Assembly: GCF_002646595.1 (NCBI RefSeq)
Contig: NZ_PDUD01000009.1
Location: 186,001 to 250,000 of the forward strand
Direction: 5' to 3'
From: Flavilitoribacter nigricans DSM 23189 = NBRC 102662
Lineage (GTDB): Bacteria; Bacteroidota; Bacteroidia; Chitinophagales; Saprospiraceae
Length of the DNA stretch: 64,000 nucleotides
Made by a program: the position numbers and the translations under genes. Under the pieces are notes generated by a model. It was not told the DNA's origin and made no database searches. It worked only from the letters and a program-made list of their open reading frames with translations. Of the stretch, positions 1 to 9,065 are shown one piece after another; position 1 is the stretch's first letter, and every line of letters begins with the position of its first letter.

Positions 1-2
1 AA

Positions 3-1262
3 GAACTGAAGTGGCGTGGCATGTTGCACGATGCCACTCCCGGAGTTGAAGAAGTACTGGATAATGGATCGATCACCGGCTACATCGGATTCGATCCGAC
101 GGCCCCTTCTCTAACCATTGGTAATTACGTTCAGATCATGTTGCTGACGTTGTTCCAGCGCGCCGGTCATCAACCTATCGCCCTGGTGGGCGGGGCCACG
201 GGCCGGATCGGTGATCCTTCCTTCAAGGATAAGGAGAGACCGCTCAAATCGCACGAGGAACTGGAGCAAAACCTGGCTAAAGTAAAGGAACAACTGGAGA
301 AATACGTTGGTACTCCCGACGGTGAGCACGAGGTGATCATGGTGAATAACCACGATTTTTACCGAAATATGAACGTTCTCGATTTCCTCCGGGATGTGGG
401 TAAAACCCTGACGGTCAACTATATGATGTCGAAGGATTCGGTCAAGAACCGTCTGGAGACCGGTCTTTCTTTCACCGAATTCAGCTACCAGATCCTGCAG
501 GGATACGACTTCCAGTGCCTGTTCGAGCAAAATAACTGCCTCCTGCAGATGGGAGGATCGGATCAGTGGGGCAACATCACCTCGGGTACCGAATTCGTTC
601 GGCGTAACCTGGGTGGTAAAGCCTACGCGATCACCACTCCCCTGCTGACCAAGGCCGACGGCACCAAATTCGGTAAGTCGGAAGCCGGCAATATCTGGTT
701 GGATCCGGAGATGACCTCTCCCTACGAATTCTACCAGTTCTGGATCAATGCCGCCGATGCTGATATACCCAAGTTCATCCGTTACTTCACCCTGAAATCC
801 AAAGAGGAAGTCGAAGCAATGGAAGCCGAACACGCGAATAATCCCCGGGAACTCAAACGGCTGCTGGCCGAAGAACTGACCATTCGTCTCCACGGAGAAG
901 AGCAATACGAAGCCGTAAAAAAGGTCTCCAACCTCTTGTTTAACACCCGCGCCAAGCAGGATGACCTGCACGCACTGGACGCCAAAAGTCTGGCCACCGT
1001 GGCCCAGGAAATCCCCAGCTTCCAGGTGGAGGCTGCGTTGTTGCAGCAAGGGGTGAACATTGTGGATCTGCTGGCTGAGCACACGGAGATCGTCAGTTCC
1101 AAAGGTGATGCCCGGAGGGCCATTAAAGGTCAGGCCGTGTCGGTTAACAAGGAAAAGATCACCGACCATGAGACCGTAGTCGGTATGGATGCACTGCTCC
1201 ACGATAAATACGTGATGGTGGAGAACGGTAAGAAGAATAAATACATGATCGTGACTGTCTAA
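3..1262 (+). CDS. tyrS: Tyrosyl-tRNA synthetase, 5' end outside window
   Basis: Class I aminoacyl-tRNA synthetase that charges tRNA-Tyr in the cytoplasm. The frame is open from base 3 (E-L-K-W-R-G before the first internal Met at 21), and the family normally starts a few residues earlier with M-N-F-x-E, so only about five codons are missing. Seen: the nucleotide-binding start G-F-D-P-T-A-P-S-L, the tyrosine-pocket stretches QGYDF and QMGGSDQWGNI, the KMSKS-type loop KFGKS, and a C-terminal S4-like RNA-binding region (about residues 345-413). The class I HIGH motif reads TIGN (bases 114-125), an unusual variant. An inverted-repeat element follows the stop. The assignment is firm. Confidence 0.97.
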   Translation, partial: ELKWRGMLHDATPGVEEVLDNGSITGYIGFDPTAPSLTIGNYVQIMLLTLFQRAGHQPIALVGGATGRIGDPSFKDKERPLKSHEELEQNLAKVKEQLEKYVGTPDGEHEVIMVNNHDFYRNMNVLDFLRDVGKTLTVNYMMSKDSVKNRLETGLSFTEFSYQILQGYDFQCLFEQNNCLLQMGGSDQWGNITSGTEFVRRNLGGKAYAITTPLLTKADGTKFGKSEAGNIWLDPEMTSPYEFYQFWINAADADIPKFIRYFTLKSKEEVEAMEAEHANNPRELKRLLAEELTIRLHGEEQYEAVKKVSNLLFNTRAKQDDLHALDAKSLATVAQEIPSFQVEAALLQQGVNIVDLLAEHTEIVSSKGDARRAIKGQAVSVNKEKITDHETVVGMDALLHDKYVMVENGKKNKYMIVTV

Positions 1263-1290
1263 AATCACGATCTCGTTAATAAGAATATAA

Positions 1291-1519
1291 GTCGTTCTGA
1301 ATTTTTTCAGGACTCAAAAATGACCTCGTAGAGGTTAAACATTCGTAGAAAAATAGCCGAAATGCTGGTCTCGACCTCAGCGAGGTCGCACAACATGGAG
1401 CATGTGGTAAATGTGCGACCTCGCTGAGGTCGGAAAACGCTTATCCAGCCTAAATTCTACGAATATTTGACCTCTCTGAGGTCATACACCGCCCTTTATA
1501 AAATTTGGGGTGATTCATG
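1291..1519. repeat. MITE-like nested inverted-repeat element, single copy
   Basis: A non-coding palindromic element. Its 31-bp arms at 1320-1350 and 1455-1485 are inverted copies with 27 of 31 matching bases. Inside them lies a perfect 20-bp inverted repeat (1372-1391 against 1413-1432), and each arm of that is itself near-palindromic around CGACCTC/GAGGTCG. The flanks CTGAATTTTTTCAG and GGTGATTCATG are shared with the longer copy at 37654-38428, so the mobile unit is probably larger than the 31-bp arms. No reading frame in it looks coding. It could also act as a terminator or processing hairpin for the tyrS transcript. Confidence 0.8.
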
Positions 1520-1554
1520 TTCCTTTTGCGCCGCAGCGGATACTGCCATTACGG

Positions 1555-3948
1555 CTAATTCACCTTGCGCAATTCACCATTCTGTTCGATCACGATGAAA
1601 GCCGTATTAAAACCGGCTGCCCGGGCCTGCGCCAATGCCTGCTGCGCCTGCTGCAGGGATTGCAGTCCACCAATAAATTTCACCGTAAGGTTGCCTTTGA
1701 TCCGCTCTTCGATGGTACCCAGTCCCGCAATCGGCGATGGATCGAAATAAGCCGGATTCCGGTAGGCGGCCAATTGCACTTTATAAGCACCGCCGCGGGC
1801 CGTTTCCTCGATCGGATAAGTTGGCTGACCGGGAGAATCCGGTGCCGCACTGCTGCCCAGCAGCGCGCCTTCTTCTTTGACCAGAAACGCATCGCGGTAG
1901 CCGGAATTGCGGATCGCATTCATCGCATTGATCGCTTCCTGGCGGGTTTCGAAGATACCGACGCGGATCTTGTACTTGCCATTCTCTTCCGTAGAATATA
2001 CTTCCCCAAAACTGTTCAGCGAAGCGTACTGGGCCATATTGGCCTGATTAACGGCCGCCACCTGTACCGAAAATCCGTCCTGAGGCACAGACTTAGGCTG
2101 TACGGTCGGATTGTTGGGTACCGTATTGGGAACCGATGGCGTGGAGGGCCCCACCTGCGTTGCCGGCAGCATCGAGATCACGCCGAGTATGGACCGATCC
2201 AGTCCGTCGCGGGTATCCACCGTAAAGTTGACCTCCCGGAAACCGGGAGCAGAATAACGCAAAATATAGCTGGAATACGGGCTCAGTGCCAGGAAATAAT
2301 CCCCGTTGAGATCGGTACGGGTTTCCGTGGTATTACCGGTAGAACGGTTCGTGGCCGTTACTACTACGTTTTCCAGAGGAGTACGGGACGTATAGTTAAC
2401 GATCCGCCCGGCGTAGGCTTCGCCCAGCCGGCTGAGGGTCACATCGTATTCCCGGTTTTGATTCGTACCGCTGGTTGATACATCCACCGTGGTGGTCAGG
2501 TAACCTTCTTTGGTGATCACCAGTCGGCAATTCAGGCCCTGTACCGCCTGGAAGGTGTAAACCCCGGTCGGATCGGTCTGGTAAATCCCTTCACCACAGT
2601 TGGAGAAGTCCACTACCGCGTTGGGAATAGGCGTACCGTCCACAGAGTTTCTCACCCGCAGGACGATATTGTCCGCCGCGCGGCTGACATTGTAAAGGTC
2701 TTCATTGCCTCTGCCACCGGCCCGGTTGGAAGCCAGATAACCGACGTTCCGGAAGGGATCGTAAATGAAACCGAAGTCATCGCGCGGGGAGTTTACCGCA
2801 TTACCCAGGTGGTAGATACGCGACCAGCGATTGTCACTGCCTCTTTCACCGCGGAAGATATCGAAGCCGCCCATCCCCTGGTGCCAGTTGGAAGAGAAGA
2901 ACAACATGGTTCCGTCGAAGTAAGGCGTTATTTCATCTCCCGGGGAGTTGATCACCGCACCGAGGTTCTCCGGCGTACTCCAGGAGTCAGCCGTCCGGTA
3001 AGAGACATAAATATCAAAGCCACCGTAACTGTCCGAGCGGTTCGAGGCGAAATACAGCGCCGTACCGTCCGGAGAAAAAGAAGGGAATCCGTTGGAGAAA
3101 TCGGATCCGTTATGCGGGAAGGGTTTGACATCCACCCAATCTCCACTCTGGTTGACCGTAGCGAGATAAATACTGGTTTCGATGCCGGCTTCCGGGATCA
3201 TCCGGGTGCCGTCCACAAAATTGTTCCGGGTAAAGGCCACACTGCGGCCGTCACTGCTGTAGGTAACCGGGCCTTCGTTGAATTCCTGAGCCGATGCGTT
3301 GGACCGCAGGAATATCGGTGATTCCAGGTAGCCCCGACTGCCGATACTGGCCGAAAATAACTGGTTGCCCTGCTTTCCGTCAAAAGATCCCGGGCTCTGA
3401 ATGTCCGTCCGGGAAGACGAGAAAACGACTCGCTGGTTGCCCAGAAATGCCGGGCCGAATTCGGCCGCAGAGGTATTGACAAATTCATTGGTTACGGTGT
3501 AGGAAGAAGCCATGTTCATCTGTTGGGCGGCAAAATCACAGCTCTGCGCGTAGTGATTACCGGTCATGGCATCTGCGTCCCGCGCGTACAGAAGGAACCA
3601 CTGTTTGGCTTCATCGTAGCGCGCCAGGCCCTTCAGGGTCTTGGCGTACTGTAGGACATATTCTTTATCGGCGTCCCGGTTACGGACGACCTGTGCGTAG
3701 TACTGGGCGGCATCTTCCAGTTGGTTGAGCATCCGGTAGCTATCGGCGAGTTTTCCGAGGGCTTCGGCTTCATCCGGTCGTCTTTCCAGGGCCGCGAGAT
3801 ATTCCGGGATCGCAACATTATAAGCGTGAATTTCATAGGCTTTGTTAGCACGTTTCATCCGGGTTCTGAAGGACTGGGCAGGAAGGGATGCAATGCCTAC
3901 CAGTAACAATAACAGGGTTAAGAGGAGTTTTTTCGTTATCTGCATCAT
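1555..3948 (-). CDS. PorE-like envelope protein: TPR, PD40 propeller, two CarboxypepD-like domains, two SPOR domains
   Basis: Predicted periplasmic/outer-membrane-associated protein of 797 residues. A signal peptide (K-K-L-L-L-T-L-L-L-L-L to A-Q) is followed by TPR helices (about 30-140), a WD40-like PD40 beta-propeller (about 160-430, with the S-F-S-P-D-G and F-A-S-N-R signatures) and two carboxypeptidase-regulatory-like beta domains (about 430-610). Two C-terminal SPOR modules follow (about 640-700 starting FSVQVAAV, and 725-797 starting YKVQLAAY). PorE of the T9SS has TPR, PD40 and CRD followed by an OmpA-type peptidoglycan-binding domain. Here SPOR modules, which bind denuded glycan strands, occupy that position. 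A T9SS-associated, cell-wall-anchored role is therefore inferred from architecture only. It is a lone gene, convergent with tyrS. Confidence 0.8.
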   Translation of the reverse strand: MMQITKKLLLTLLLLLVGIASLPAQSFRTRMKRANKAYEIHAYNVAIPEYLAALERRPDEAEALGKLADSYRMLNQLEDAAQYYAQVVRNRDADKEYVLQYAKTLKGLARYDEAKQWFLLYARDADAMTGNHYAQSCDFAAQQMNMASSYTVTNEFVNTSAAEFGPAFLGNQRVVFSSSRTDIQSPGSFDGKQGNQLFSASIGSRGYLESPIFLRSNASAQEFNEGPVTYSSDGRSVAFTRNNFVDGTRMIPEAGIETSIYLATVNQSGDWVDVKPFPHNGSDFSNGFPSFSPDGTALYFASNRSDSYGGFDIYVSYRTADSWSTPENLGAVINSPGDEITPYFDGTMLFFSSNWHQGMGGFDIFRGERGSDNRWSRIYHLGNAVNSPRDDFGFIYDPFRNVGYLASNRAGGRGNEDLYNVSRAADNIVLRVRNSVDGTPIPNAVVDFSNCGEGIYQTDPTGVYTFQAVQGLNCRLVITKEGYLTTTVDVSTSGTNQNREYDVTLSRLGEAYAGRIVNYTSRTPLENVVVTATNRSTGNTTETRTDLNGDYFLALSPYSSYILRYSAPGFREVNFTVDTRDGLDRSILGVISMLPATQVGPSTPSVPNTVPNNPTVQPKSVPQDGFSVQVAAVNQANMAQYASLNSFGEVYSTEENGKYKIRVGIFETRQEAINAMNAIRNSGYRDAFLVKEEGALLGSSAAPDSPGQPTYPIEETARGGAYKVQLAAYRNPAYFDPSPIAGLGTIEERIKGNLTVKFIGGLQSLQQAQQALAQARAAGFNTAFIVIEQNGELRKVN

Positions 3949-4283
3949 TTGCTGACTTGTGGTGATAAAGATAGTGCAGTCCGCTAGCTCATTCCATGGG
4001 AAAAGATCCTAGACTACGCCTTGTAATTTTCTGTAGAAAGCTAAAGCTCGTAGATTGAAACGACAATAAGGTGTTTTTCATTTCAATGCTTCCGGTAAAT
4101 GTAGGAAAAGTTGAAACTTATAACAAGTTATTTGCTAAAGCGATATCGATGATCTGATCCGGCGGAGGGGCAATAACGGCAGGCCCGGAAGCAAGCGTGA
4201 TCCGGCCAGAGGATGGCAATTGGGGCGGGCGAGAACGCAAAATGCCGGTCAGGGCCGGTGTAAAACCGACCGGATAAACTGGC
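3949..4283. other. Intergenic, no gene seen
   Basis: Upstream of the PorE-like gene and downstream of pruA (both minus strand). No open frame with coding character was seen. A TATCTTTA sequence on the minus strand at about 3967-3974 differs from the Bacteroidota -7 consensus by one base and may drive the PorE-like gene. Confidence 0.4.
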
Positions 4284-4314
4284 CCCGGAGCGGAGTTATA
4301 TCCCCGGCTCCGGG
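4284..4314 (-). terminator. Hairpin behind pruA
   Basis: A perfect 8-bp stem CCCGGAGC/GCTCCGGG with a 15-base loop starts 21 bases past the pruA stop on the minus strand. There is no clear U-tract, so it may be a processing or stabilising hairpin instead of a full intrinsic terminator. Confidence 0.45.
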
Positions 4315-4335
4315 TTGCAGTTGTTGTATCTTACC

Positions 4336-5967
4336 TTAAGATTCCCCCATAAAAGGATAGCGATAATCTCTCGGTGGAACGAAATTCTCTTTGATCAGTC
4401 GCGGAGAGACCCAGCGGTACAGGTTGAGTACCGAGCCCGCCTTGTCGTTCGTACCCGAAGCCCGGGCACCGCCGAAAGGTTGCTGGCCGACCACCGCACC
4501 GGTCGGCTTATCGTTGATGTAGTAATTGCCCGCTGCGTGGCGCAATTTTTCGTTGGCCAGCAGGGTTGCAGCCCGGTCCTGGGAGAAGATCGCCCCCGTC
4601 AGTGCGTAGGGAGAAGTTTCGTCCACCAGTTCCAGCGTTTGCTCGTACTGATCATCCGGGTAAACGTGGATCGTCAGCACGGGACCAAAGATCTCCTCGC
4701 ACATCGTCCGGTATTTCGGGTCTTTGGCAACCAGTATGGTCGGTTCAATGAAGTAGCCTTTGGATTTATCGTAGTTACCGCCGACCAGGACCTCTACCCC
4801 ATCGTCTTTTTTAGCCTGAGCGATGAAACCGGAGATCTTGTCGAACGCCCGTTCGTCGATCACGGCGTTTACGAAATTGGTAAAATCTTCCGGATCTCCC
4901 ATTTTGACGCTCGCCATTTCTTTGGTCAGCATCTTTTTCAGTTCCGGCCACATGCTTTCCGGAATATAGGCCCGGGAAGCGGCTGAGCATTTCTGCCCCT
5001 GGTATTCAAAAGCACCGCGGATGAGCGCGGTCCCGACTTCCTGGGCCCGGGCGCTGGGGTGCGCCACCACGAAGTCTTTACCACCGGTCTCGCCTACGAT
5101 CCGGGGGTAAGAACGGTACTTGCTGATGTTCTTACCGATGGTTTGCCAGAGCGTCTGGAAGACCTTGGTACTACCGGTGAAGTGCAGCCCGGCAAAATCT
5201 TTATGATTGAAAATGATATCTCCGGCCATCGGGCCGTCTACGTAGATCAGGTTGATCACTCCGGCGGGCAGTCCCGCGGCCTCGAAGATCTCCATGATCA
5301 CGGCGGCAGAGTAGATCTGGGTTTCGGCCGGTTTCCAGACCACCGTGTTACCCATCAGGGCCGGTGCGGCCGGGAGGTTACCGGCAATCGAGGTGAAGTT
5401 GAAAGGTGTGATGGCAAAAATGAAGCCCTCCAGTGCCCGGTATTCGACGCGATTCCAGATCCCCGGAGCACTTTCCGGCTGCTGGGCGTAGATATCGGCC
5501 ATGTACTCCGCATTGAAACGGAAGAAATCACACAGTTCTGCTACACAGTCAATCTCCGCCTGGTAAGCGTTTTTGGACTGGCCGAGCATGGTAGCCGCAT
5601 TCATTTTGGCGCGGTACGGTCCCGCCAGCAGATCCGCTGCCCGCAGAAAGATGGCCGCACGATCTTGCCAGGGCATATTTTCCCAGTCCGCTTTGGCGGC
5701 CAGGGCCGCGTCGATAGCCTGGTGAACGTGGGCACTGGTTCCTTTATGGAAATGTCCCAGAATGTGTTGGTGGTCGTGGGGAGGTGAAACGGGTACTTTA
5801 TCGCCCGTGGTCACCGTTTTTCCTCCGATGTGCATCGGAAGATCGATCGCTTTGGATCTCAGCTCTTTTAGCGCAGCTTTTAGTTCCTTTTTCTCAGCGC
5901 TGCCCGGCGCGTAACTCAACACGGGCTCGTTTTTGGCCTTAGGTAAGTCAAAAAATGCGTTAGCCAT
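4336..5967 (-). CDS. pruA: L-glutamate gamma-semialdehyde (1-pyrroline-5-carboxylate) dehydrogenase
   Basis: NAD-dependent aldehyde dehydrogenase that oxidises glutamate semialdehyde to glutamate, the second step of proline catabolism, in the cytoplasm. At 543 residues it has the length of the eukaryote-type single-domain P5C dehydrogenase; it is not the PutA fusion. Seen: the cofactor-fold stretch ITPFNFTSIAGNLPAAPAL, the FTGSTKVF nucleotide loop, the GETGGKDF motif containing the general-base glutamate, the catalytic cysteine in YQGQKCSAASRAY, and EEIFGPVL near the C-terminus. No proline dehydrogenase gene is adjacent. A TAATTTTG promoter lies about 85 bases upstream. Confidence 0.96.
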   Translation of the reverse strand: MANAFFDLPKAKNEPVLSYAPGSAEKKELKAALKELRSKAIDLPMHIGGKTVTTGDKVPVSPPHDHQHILGHFHKGTSAHVHQAIDAALAAKADWENMPWQDRAAIFLRAADLLAGPYRAKMNAATMLGQSKNAYQAEIDCVAELCDFFRFNAEYMADIYAQQPESAPGIWNRVEYRALEGFIFAITPFNFTSIAGNLPAAPALMGNTVVWKPAETQIYSAAVIMEIFEAAGLPAGVINLIYVDGPMAGDIIFNHKDFAGLHFTGSTKVFQTLWQTIGKNISKYRSYPRIVGETGGKDFVVAHPSARAQEVGTALIRGAFEYQGQKCSAASRAYIPESMWPELKKMLTKEMASVKMGDPEDFTNFVNAVIDERAFDKISGFIAQAKKDDGVEVLVGGNYDKSKGYFIEPTILVAKDPKYRTMCEEIFGPVLTIHVYPDDQYEQTLELVDETSPYALTGAIFSQDRAATLLANEKLRHAAGNYYINDKPTGAVVGQQPFGGARASGTNDKAGSVLNLYRWVSPRLIKENFVPPRDYRYPFMGES

Positions 5968-6051
5968 ATCAGCTTATGGTTTTATTTAGTAAATCCGGGG
6001 TTTTCCCGGACGTAAAAAGCCACCGGCCCGAAGCCGATGTTCATTGAGCCG

Positions 6052-6059
6052 CAAAATTA
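6052..6059 (-). promoter_or_regulatory. Bacteroidota -7 element for pruA
   Basis: The minus strand reads TAATTTTG, an exact match to TAnnTTTG, which would place the transcript start near 6047, about 80 bases before the pruA start. No matching TTG -33 box was found at the usual distance. Confidence 0.45.
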
Positions 6060-6196
6060 CGTATTATGTTAAGGAATGAGAAATGCGCATTGAGAAATGC
6101 GGGTCGAAGCCGGAGAAATAGCATAGGAAGGGACCGGCTTCCCGGTCCGACCGTGGGAAGTAGCGGTTAAGGCTCCGGTAATTCCCTCATTTTCGA

Positions 6197-6688
6197 TCAG
6201 AGCGTTTCAAAAAATCCGGTCTTTTTGTTCTTCCGTACCTGATCCCAGGGCCAATAACGACCGTTCATGACAATATATATGCCCGGCGGCAGAACCTGAA
6301 CGAAAGACAAGGCGCTCCCAAGATTGAAGAAACCGTCCGAAGAAGTACCGAAGGCATAGGGGATCATGGCTCCGGTGAGTACGATCGTTTTGTTCTCCAG
6401 GCCCGGAGCTTCCGATAGGTAACCACCAGTCTCCACCATGGTATCCGTACCGTGGGTGACCAGGATCTGATCCGTTTTGGCGCGAAAACAGTTGTGAGCG
6501 ATGATCTGGCGATCCGCATCGGTCATTTCCAGACTGTCGATCATCATGAGGGTCTTTACATCGATGGGTAAGGTACAGCGGCCCCGTTCGAACATCCGGG
6601 GCAGGTGGGTATCCTGAAAAAACAGCTTACCGTCTATATAGTTGTATTCTTTATCAAAGGTTCCTCCGGTAACAAAAACTTGGATCAT
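6197..6688 (-). CDS. Short asparaginase-like protein (N-terminal domain only)
   Basis: Resembles the N-terminal catalytic domain of L-asparaginase/glutaminase enzymes, which hydrolyse asparagine to aspartate and ammonia. The start is placed at M-I-Q-V-F-V-T-G-G-T-F, because the family begins with the T-G-G-T nucleophile loop a few residues in; the longer frame would add an unlikely basic leader. Seen: TGGTFDK (first catalytic Thr) and THGTDTM (second Thr plus Asp). At 163 residues it is about half the usual 320-340, and the C-terminal domain is absent. The frame ends cleanly, so it looks like a genuine short family member and not a fragment. A GC hairpin at 6131-6148 follows without a U-tract. 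Activity is uncertain. Confidence 0.8.
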   Translation of the reverse strand: MIQVFVTGGTFDKEYNYIDGKLFFQDTHLPRMFERGRCTLPIDVKTLMMIDSLEMTDADRQIIAHNCFRAKTDQILVTHGTDTMVETGGYLSEAPGLENKTIVLTGAMIPYAFGTSSDGFFNLGSALSFVQVLPPGIYIVMNGRYWPWDQVRKNKKTGFFETL

Positions 6689-6920
6689 GGAAAGTGGTGA
6701 TTTTGTGGCAGTGATTATTTGATCGCCTTCCCGTTGCGGGCAAAATTTACCGCAAAGGAACAAAGTCCGGAATGGGCCGCGAAGTTTTTCGATAAAAACT
6801 TCGCGGCCTGCACTTCCGACCAGCCCGGACGGCGCGGGATCAGTTCTTTAGAACCACTCTTAAATCCCCACTGTTCAGTACGGTGTAAACCGGCCGAGGC
6901 TAGATCACCGCAGCAAAAAT

Positions 6921-8993
6921 TTATTCCACCGCAAATTCAGCCGCTTCGAGGCCGGTGTTTACCTCCAGAGACTGTACTTCCATAGTCAGCGGGAACGGCA
7001 TCATGCCGCTTACGGTAGTTTTGAAGGGGAATTTGATCCCGTCTACCTCGCGGTAATCATCGTAGTCATTCACTACGTTCTGGCCGCCGTTTGCCACCAC
7101 ACTGCGGATCTTCAAACCATTGGAGATGTCGAAATATTCGGTCGACTTGTTACCCGTCGGAGAGATCATTTCCACGGCGTAAGCCTTTTTACCTTCCAGC
7201 ATTTCCAGTCCTTTCAGTTCCATTTGGTAACCCAGTTCTTCCAGACGGGTTTCCGGGAAAAGGGTGGCCTGGATCTTCATTTCCGCCAGTGCGGCTTCGT
7301 CCAGCGGTACGGCCTGGCCCTGTTGTACGGCTTTTCCCTGCTGTCCGTCGTATTTCTGGCTCATGAGCGTCATTCCGCTGACCGTCATCTCCATGGCCAT
7401 CATATCCGGCGCTTTGCGTTTGATCACCGTTTCGAGGTTTTGCCCCTGGATGGAAGCGCTCATTTGCATGGTCATATCCTTGATCGTTTGCAGCTTATCG
7501 GCTCCGCCGATGGCCGCTACGTAGTTGTCGATCACGTCCTGGGCACTCATGTCCTCGGGCAGTCCCATCTCTTCCATTTCTACTTTCTGACCGTAGGCAT
7601 CGTAGAAATTAACTTCCCCATCGCTGTCGAAGCGCGCCAGTTTATCGGCAACTTCCCCTTTATTACCGACCACCAGAATATGGGCGTTCTCCGGATGGAT
7701 GAACTGCCGGGCGGCCTCCGTAACGTCTTCCTTGGTCACTTTGGAAAGTTTTTCCAGGTAGGTAGCGTAGTAATTTTCCGGCAGATCGTAACGCACGGTA
7801 TTCAGGGCAAAACGGGCTACCGTCTGGGGCTGTTCCAGGTTGCGGGCAAAACTACCGGCCAGGATACTTTTAGCCTGTTGGAGTTCTTTATCCGATACCG
7901 GTTCGCTCCGGATCTTTTCGATCTCCTTCATGAATTGCAGGATGGCACTATCGGTCACTTCGTTGCGGACACTGGCACTGGCGTTGAAATTACCCACGTA
8001 CTTATCCGGGCTGGTCTGGGAACCCGCACCGTAGGTGTAGGCCTTGTCTTCCCGCAGATTGAGGTTGAGCCGGCCCGAGAAACCACCACCCAGGATGGTA
8101 TTCATCACACTGGTAGCGATCGCCTCGTCATCTCCCAATGAGAAATCGATGGGATAAGTGATCGTGATTACGGACTGGACCGCACCGGCCTTATCTACAA
8201 AATCGACCTGGGTGGAAGCCGGGCGCTCCGGCATGGGATATTCACTTTCCATTACTTTTTCCCCGTTCCAGGAACTGAAATACTTTTTGGCCATATTTTC
8301 GGCGTCCCGGGCCGTAATATCCCCAACTACTACAAAGTAGGCCCGGGAAGGCACGAAGTACTTATTGTAAAAAGCCTTGGCATCCTCCAGCGTGATATTG
8401 TTGACCGTTTCTTCGGTGGTCAGTTCACCGTAAGGATGTTCGCTGCCGTAGCGCAGTACCCGGGCGACATTCGCGGCGATCGAATTCGGATCGGCCTTGC
8501 TCTGGGCCAGAGCCGACAGCGTTTGTTTTTTAATTTTTTCGAATTCATCTTCCGGGAAGGAAGGGTTCAATACCACATCGGCCAGGACCTCCATCAGTTT
8601 GTCCTTGTGCTTGGTCAGGGATGCGCCACTCACCGCACTGGCTCCGGTATTCAGGGAAGCACCGATGAAATCGATGGCTTCATCGATCTCCGCTTTTTTG
8701 CGGGTGGTGGTCCCCTTGCTGATCAGATCTCCGGCGATATCCGCCGCACCGGCCATGTCACCTTCGGCGATCAGGGGCAGATCAAAGAACAACTGAAAAC
8801 TTACCCGCGGAAGCTTGTGGTTTTCTACCACAATACCGGTAAGACCGTTCTTGAGGGTAAAAGTTTCGTAATCCCCGATCTCAATTTTTGGGGCCGGGCC
8901 GGGCTTGGGAGCCGAATTGCGAAAATCCTGCGCCTGGATACCGCTCCAACCCAAAACCAGGAAAAAGAATAATATATAGGATCTAAAGTTCAT
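6921..8993 (-). CDS. M16-family peptidase-like subunit without zinc site, with extra C-terminal domain
   Basis: Exported partner of the M16 metallopeptidase encoded just upstream. The start is at M-N-F-R-S-Y, giving a clean signal peptide ending G-I-Q-A-Q; the longer frame adds 16 unlikely residues. Residues about 40-470 follow the M16 two-lobe pattern (TLKNGL, SRAYFVVVGDIT, GGGFSGRLNLNLREDKAYTYG), but the HxxEH zinc motif is missing at its expected place. Active and inactive M16 subunits commonly pair. Residues about 480-690 form an additional beta-rich domain beginning AAIGGADKLQTIKDM, which resembles LolA-like outer-membrane lipoprotein-sorting proteins. The 72-base gap to the upstream M16 gene, on the same strand, suggests one transcript. 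Confidence 0.88.
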   Translation of the reverse strand: MNFRSYILFFFLVLGWSGIQAQDFRNSAPKPGPAPKIEIGDYETFTLKNGLTGIVVENHKLPRVSFQLFFDLPLIAEGDMAGAADIAGDLISKGTTTRKKAEIDEAIDFIGASLNTGASAVSGASLTKHKDKLMEVLADVVLNPSFPEDEFEKIKKQTLSALAQSKADPNSIAANVARVLRYGSEHPYGELTTEETVNNITLEDAKAFYNKYFVPSRAYFVVVGDITARDAENMAKKYFSSWNGEKVMESEYPMPERPASTQVDFVDKAGAVQSVITITYPIDFSLGDDEAIATSVMNTILGGGFSGRLNLNLREDKAYTYGAGSQTSPDKYVGNFNASASVRNEVTDSAILQFMKEIEKIRSEPVSDKELQQAKSILAGSFARNLEQPQTVARFALNTVRYDLPENYYATYLEKLSKVTKEDVTEAARQFIHPENAHILVVGNKGEVADKLARFDSDGEVNFYDAYGQKVEMEEMGLPEDMSAQDVIDNYVAAIGGADKLQTIKDMTMQMSASIQGQNLETVIKRKAPDMMAMEMTVSGMTLMSQKYDGQQGKAVQQGQAVPLDEAALAEMKIQATLFPETRLEELGYQMELKGLEMLEGKKAYAVEMISPTGNKSTEYFDISNGLKIRSVVANGGQNVVNDYDDYREVDGIKFPFKTTVSGMMPFPLTMEVQSLEVNTGLEAAEFAVE

Positions 8994-9065
8994 GATTTTT
9001 TTTTTGAAAATTGAACATCTGAAAATTTCCTCGCACTCCATTGCGCTGTTCGCACAGCCGGGTAC

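Noticed and set aside
111-1268. A 385-codon minus-strand frame
   Set aside because: Antisense shadow of tyrS.
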